From NCBI GenBank assembly GCA_016744795.1, contig JADGDR010000002.1, forward strand, positions 238,648-302,647: a stretch of 64,000 nt of DNA, written 5' to 3'. The translations under genes were made by a program, and so were the position numbers. The stretch is from Sulfurospirillum sp. (GTDB lineage: Bacteria > Campylobacterota > Campylobacteria > Campylobacterales > Sulfurospirillaceae). Of this stretch, positions 61,520 to 64,000 are shown piece by piece. The notes beneath the pieces are model-generated. The model was given only the letters and a program-made list of their open reading frames with translations, was not told the origin of the DNA and did not search any database. The stretch's first letter is position 1. Every line of letters begins with the position of its first letter.

Positions 61520-62320
61520 ATGAAAAAAATTTTACTTACATTAATTTTTATATTAAATGTAAATTTGTTAGCAGATGATATAAATCTATGGGAAAAATCA
61601 ACTTTGAATACAATTATTCAAAGAGGTGAATTAAGAGTTGCAACAGAACCAGGTTATATGCCTTTTGAAATGAAAGATAGAAAAGGTAGAATCGTAGGCT
61701 TTGATATTGATTTAGCTAAGGCTATGGCAAAAGCCATGGATGTAAAATTAAAAATTGTTCCAACTACATTTGATGGTATTCTTGCTGGTTTACTTACCGG
61801 CAAATATGATATTATTATGGCTGGAATGACAATTACACAAAAAAGAAATTTAAAGGTAAATTTTGCAAATTCATATATAAGTGTAGGGCAAACCATTCTT
61901 GCTCAAAAAAAATATGAAGGTAAAAATTGGAAAGATTTAGATATAAAGGGAAATACAATAGTTACAAAATTAGGTCAAACTGGTGAAATTGTTACTAGAC
62001 GATTGTTTAGAAAAGCAAAAATTAGAACATTTGACACCGAAGCTGAGGCTGTTCAAGAAGTAATGAATGGTAAAGCAACAGCTTTTGTATATGATAAACC
62101 ATATAATGCTATACTTGTTTCAAGTAAAGGGAAAAACCTAATTACTCATTTAGATAAAGATTTGAGTTATGAACCACTTGGGTGGGCTATAAGAAAAGGT
62201 GATCCTGATTTTATAAATTGGTTAAATAATTTTTTAAGTCAAATGAAAAATGATGGTAAATATGACAAAATTTATAATAAATGGTTTAAAAGTGATAAAT
62301 GGTTAAAGAAAATTCTTTAA
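61520..62320 (+). CDS. Periplasmic amino-acid-binding protein
   Basis: 266 residues: Sec signal MKKILLTLIFILNVNLLA, then an SBP_bac_3 domain with GELRVATEPGYMPFEMKD, GFDIDLAKAMAKAM, FDGILAGLLTGKYDIIMAGM and a second-lobe GWAIRKGDPDF. No ABC permease or ATPase is adjacent, so it may work with a transporter elsewhere (for example the aap system) or with the adjacent symporter, which would be unusual. Confidence 0.92.
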   Translation: MKKILLTLIFILNVNLLADDINLWEKSTLNTIIQRGELRVATEPGYMPFEMKDRKGRIVGFDIDLAKAMAKAMDVKLKIVPTTFDGILAGLLTGKYDIIMAGMTITQKRNLKVNFANSYISVGQTILAQKKYEGKNWKDLDIKGNTIVTKLGQTGEIVTRRLFRKAKIRTFDTEAEAVQEVMNGKATAFVYDKPYNAILVSSKGKNLITHLDKDLSYEPLGWAIRKGDPDFINWLNNFLSQMKNDGKYDKIYNKWFKSDKWLKKIL

Positions 62321-62358
62321 TCTAGAATATTATAAAAATTTAGTATATGGAGAAAATT

Positions 62359-63219
62359 ATGGATGGGATTGTATTTTTAAATGGTGAGTATTTAAAGGCG
62401 GATGAGGCAAAAGTTTCTATCTTTGATAGAGGTTATATGTTTGGTGATGGTGTTTATGAAGTTGTACCAGTAGTTAATTATACAGTTTTAGATAGAGAAC
62501 CTTTTTTAGAAAGATTTGGTAACAGCCTAAGAGAGCTTGATTTAAAGTGGCCAATGAGTAAAAATGAATTTTTAAAAATGATAGATGAATTGGTCAAAAA
62601 AAATGACATCAAAGAGGGTGGAGTTTATATGCAAGTGACTCGTGGTGTTGCTCCACGTGATTTTGCTTACCCTAAAAATATATCTACAACTTGTACTGCT
62701 TTTGCATTTAAAAAAGAGGTTATTAATAACCCTTATGCTACTAGTGGAGTAAAAGTTGTAACTGTAGAAGATATAAGATGGAAAAGAAGAGATGTTAAAT
62801 CTATAGCACTTTTAGGTCAATGTATAGCAAAAGAAGAAGCTAAGAAAAAAGGTGTTTATGAGGGGTGGATGATAGAAGATGGTTTTATTACAGAAGGAAC
62901 ATCTTCAAGTGCTTACATAGTTAAAGATAACATCATTATAACTAGACCTCTTTCAAACGCAATTTTACCAGGTATTAGAAGAAAACTTTTAATTAAGCTT
63001 GCAAACGAGCATGATATAAAGATACAAGAGCGTCTTTTTACAGCACAAGAGGCACTAAATGCTGATGAAGCATTCTTATCTAGTGCAACTACTTTTGTTC
63101 TTCCTATTGTAGAAATAGATGGACAAAAAATAGGTGATGGAAAACCTGGTCCTGTTTTTAATAAAATGAGAAAGATGTATATTGAATCTGCACTCAAAAT
63201 AGCAGGTGTATCACTATAA
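62359..63219 (+). CDS. Class IV PLP aminotransferase, D-alanine aminotransferase-like
   Basis: 286 residues from ATG 62359 (MDGIVFLNGEYLKADEAKVS). The codons of an upstream ATG (62347) contain GGAGA, which is better read as the ribosome-binding site. Fold-IV hallmarks: FDRGYMFGDGVYEVVP, the PLP lysine in RRDVKSIALLGQ, and EGTSSSAYIV. It is closer in style to D-amino-acid aminotransferase than to IlvE. Lies with a transporter and binding protein and just before ilvB. Confidence 0.88.
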   Translation: MDGIVFLNGEYLKADEAKVSIFDRGYMFGDGVYEVVPVVNYTVLDREPFLERFGNSLRELDLKWPMSKNEFLKMIDELVKKNDIKEGGVYMQVTRGVAPRDFAYPKNISTTCTAFAFKKEVINNPYATSGVKVVTVEDIRWKRRDVKSIALLGQCIAKEEAKKKGVYEGWMIEDGFITEGTSSSAYIVKDNIIITRPLSNAILPGIRRKLLIKLANEHDIKIQERLFTAQEALNADEAFLSSATTFVLPIVEIDGQKIGDGKPGPVFNKMRKMYIESALKIAGVSL

Positions 63220-63440
63220 TATTATTTGGCTACTAATATTTGTGATTATATTCAACTTATGGCGCTTGCTATCATGGGGTGAGTTTTTTTTAGTTATTAA
63301 TATAGCTATAAAGAACTTACTCTTTTTTTAATAGTTGTTTATCAAACTAAATTTCCTACGGCAATTCATATTACTTGGTTTAATTATTAACAGAGTAAAA
63401 GAATGATTTTTTTCAAAATGTAATATTAATGTTATTTTGA

Positions 63441-63446
63441 TATAAT
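63441..63446 (+). promoter_or_regulatory. Probable -10 box for ilvB
   Basis: TTTTGATATAATTAAAG: extended TATAAT 45 bases before the ilvB ATG. The 271-base gap before ilvB holds no gene I can support; no leader peptide rich in branched-chain codons was recognised. Confidence 0.55.
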
Positions 63447-63490
63447 TAAAGTCTTTTTTTAAAGTAAATTAATGTAGTAAAGGAGAAGTC

Positions 63491-64000
63491 ATGGAGTTAA
63501 ACGGTTCCCAAATGGTTGTTGAAGCACTAGCAAAGGAGAACGTAAGTGTAGTCTTTGGCTATCCTGGTGGTGCTATAATGAATGTTTACGATGAAATATA
63601 TAAACAAAAGCATTTTCAACATATATTAACAAGACATGAACAAGCAGCAATTCATGCAGCAGATGGATATGCAAGAAGTAGTGGAGATGTTGGAGTGGCT
63701 TTCGTTACTAGTGGACCTGGATTTACAAATGCAGTTACTGGTTTAGCTACAGCATATATGGATTCTGTTCCAATGGTTATTATAAGTGGGCAGGTTCCTA
63801 TTAGCGTGATTGGAACTGATGCATTTCAAGAGATTGATGCAGTTGGAATTTCAAGGCCATGTGTTAAGCACAACTATCTTGTAAAAGATGTAAAAGATTT
63901 GGCACGTATACTTAAAGAGGCATTTTTTATTGCTAGAAGTGGGCGTCCTGGTCCAGTTCATGTGGACATTCCTAAAGATGTCACAGCTCAAATTGGAAAA
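63491..64000 (+). CDS. ilvB: Acetolactate synthase large subunit, 5' part
   Basis: First 170 codons, cut by the window end. Thiamine-diphosphate enzyme of branched-chain amino-acid synthesis: [16 protein letters not shown], the cofactor-activating glutamate in [15 protein letters not shown] and the [14 protein letters not shown] segment. AAAGGAGAAGTC precedes the ATG. ilvH would be expected beyond the window. Confidence 0.95.
   Translation, partial: MELNGSQMVVEALAKENVSVVFGYPGGAIMNVYDEIYKQKHFQHILTRHEQAAIHAADGYARSSGDVGVAFVTSGPGFTNAVTGLATAYMDSVPMVIISGQVPISVIGTDAFQEIDAVGISRPCVKHNYLVKDVKDLARILKEAFFIARSGRPGPVHVDIPKDVTAQIGK

Noticed and set aside
63242-63331. GTG-initiated 29-codon hydrophobic frame between the aminotransferase gene and ilvB
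   Set aside because: No ribosome-binding site, no similarity recognised, and the composition is what AT-rich intergenic DNA gives by chance.

Overview
The window is a low-GC (roughly 30%), gene-dense bacterial chromosome segment. It fits the Campylobacterota (Epsilonproteobacteria), most likely a free-living Sulfurimonas/Arcobacter-like member. The reasons are: a MurF with an N-terminal membrane domain; a class II DAHP synthase; a tsaE-lptB-rpoN block; and gene order that, from memory, matches Campylobacter jejuni in three places (cysS-murJ-DUF342-ruvA-ddl-...-murF; era-hslU-hslV-rplI-argG / S4 gene...tsaE-lptB-rpoN; trmN6-like-cysteine cluster-TPR lipoprotein-trpC-HIT-selU). The genus itself cannot be fixed from this sequence. 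No rRNA, tRNA, CRISPR array or intact insertion sequence was recognised.

Layout. 1-8.4 kb: cysS (cut by the window edge) and murJ on the minus strand, then a plus-strand chain from a FapA-like protein through ruvA, ddl, a Phd-like small protein, an alpha/beta hydrolase and a degenerate acylphosphatase to murF. 8.4-12.5 kb: pta-ackA (acetate/acetyl-phosphate) and flgH. 12.5-21.8 kb: a minus-strand operon with the gene order of the MSHA pilus biogenesis operon (I-J-K-L-M-N-E-G), related to the Campylobacter cts competence genes, with no pilin gene. 21.8-26.2 kb: era-hslU-hslV-rplI-argG. 26.3-30 kb: S4 protein, trpD, tsaE, lptB, rpoN. 30-32.8 kb: a J-domain protein, then an arsenic operon (ArsR-ArsC fusion, ArsP permease, small thioredoxin) behind a perfect palindromic operator. 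32.8-38.4 kb: bpt with two small upstream genes, and an aap-type amino-acid ABC transporter. 38.5-43.7 kb: rarD, DAHP synthase, an orphan ABC ATPase, proA and a YpdA-like flavoprotein. 43.7-50.5 kb: a large coiled-coil protein, a TrmN6-like methylase, a cysteine-cluster protein, a TPR lipoprotein, trpC, HIT and selU. 50.5-55.2 kb: a complete nickel ECF transporter (NikKMLQO), pdxA and pdxJ. 55.3-57 kb: a chemoreceptor. 57-60.1 kb: a decayed accessory zone. 60.1-63.2 kb: a sodium symporter, a solute-binding protein and a class IV aminotransferase. 63.5 kb to the end: the 5' part of ilvB.

The most unusual region is 57-60 kb. It holds a Sec-exported 132-residue protein whose propeptide ends in a textbook double-glycine leader motif. 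Next to it is a stand-alone, Sec-exported C39-type cysteine peptidase with an intact Cys/His/Asp/Gln set, then a start-less outer-membrane barrel remnant, then a frameshifted remnant of an EAL domain. I read this as a possible periplasmic double-glycine maturation system, distantly reminiscent of FapD-containing amyloid systems, whose barrel has been broken. Across the whole window the 12-bp palindrome TTTACATGTAAA recurs at least ten times exactly, and many times with one or two changes, far above chance.
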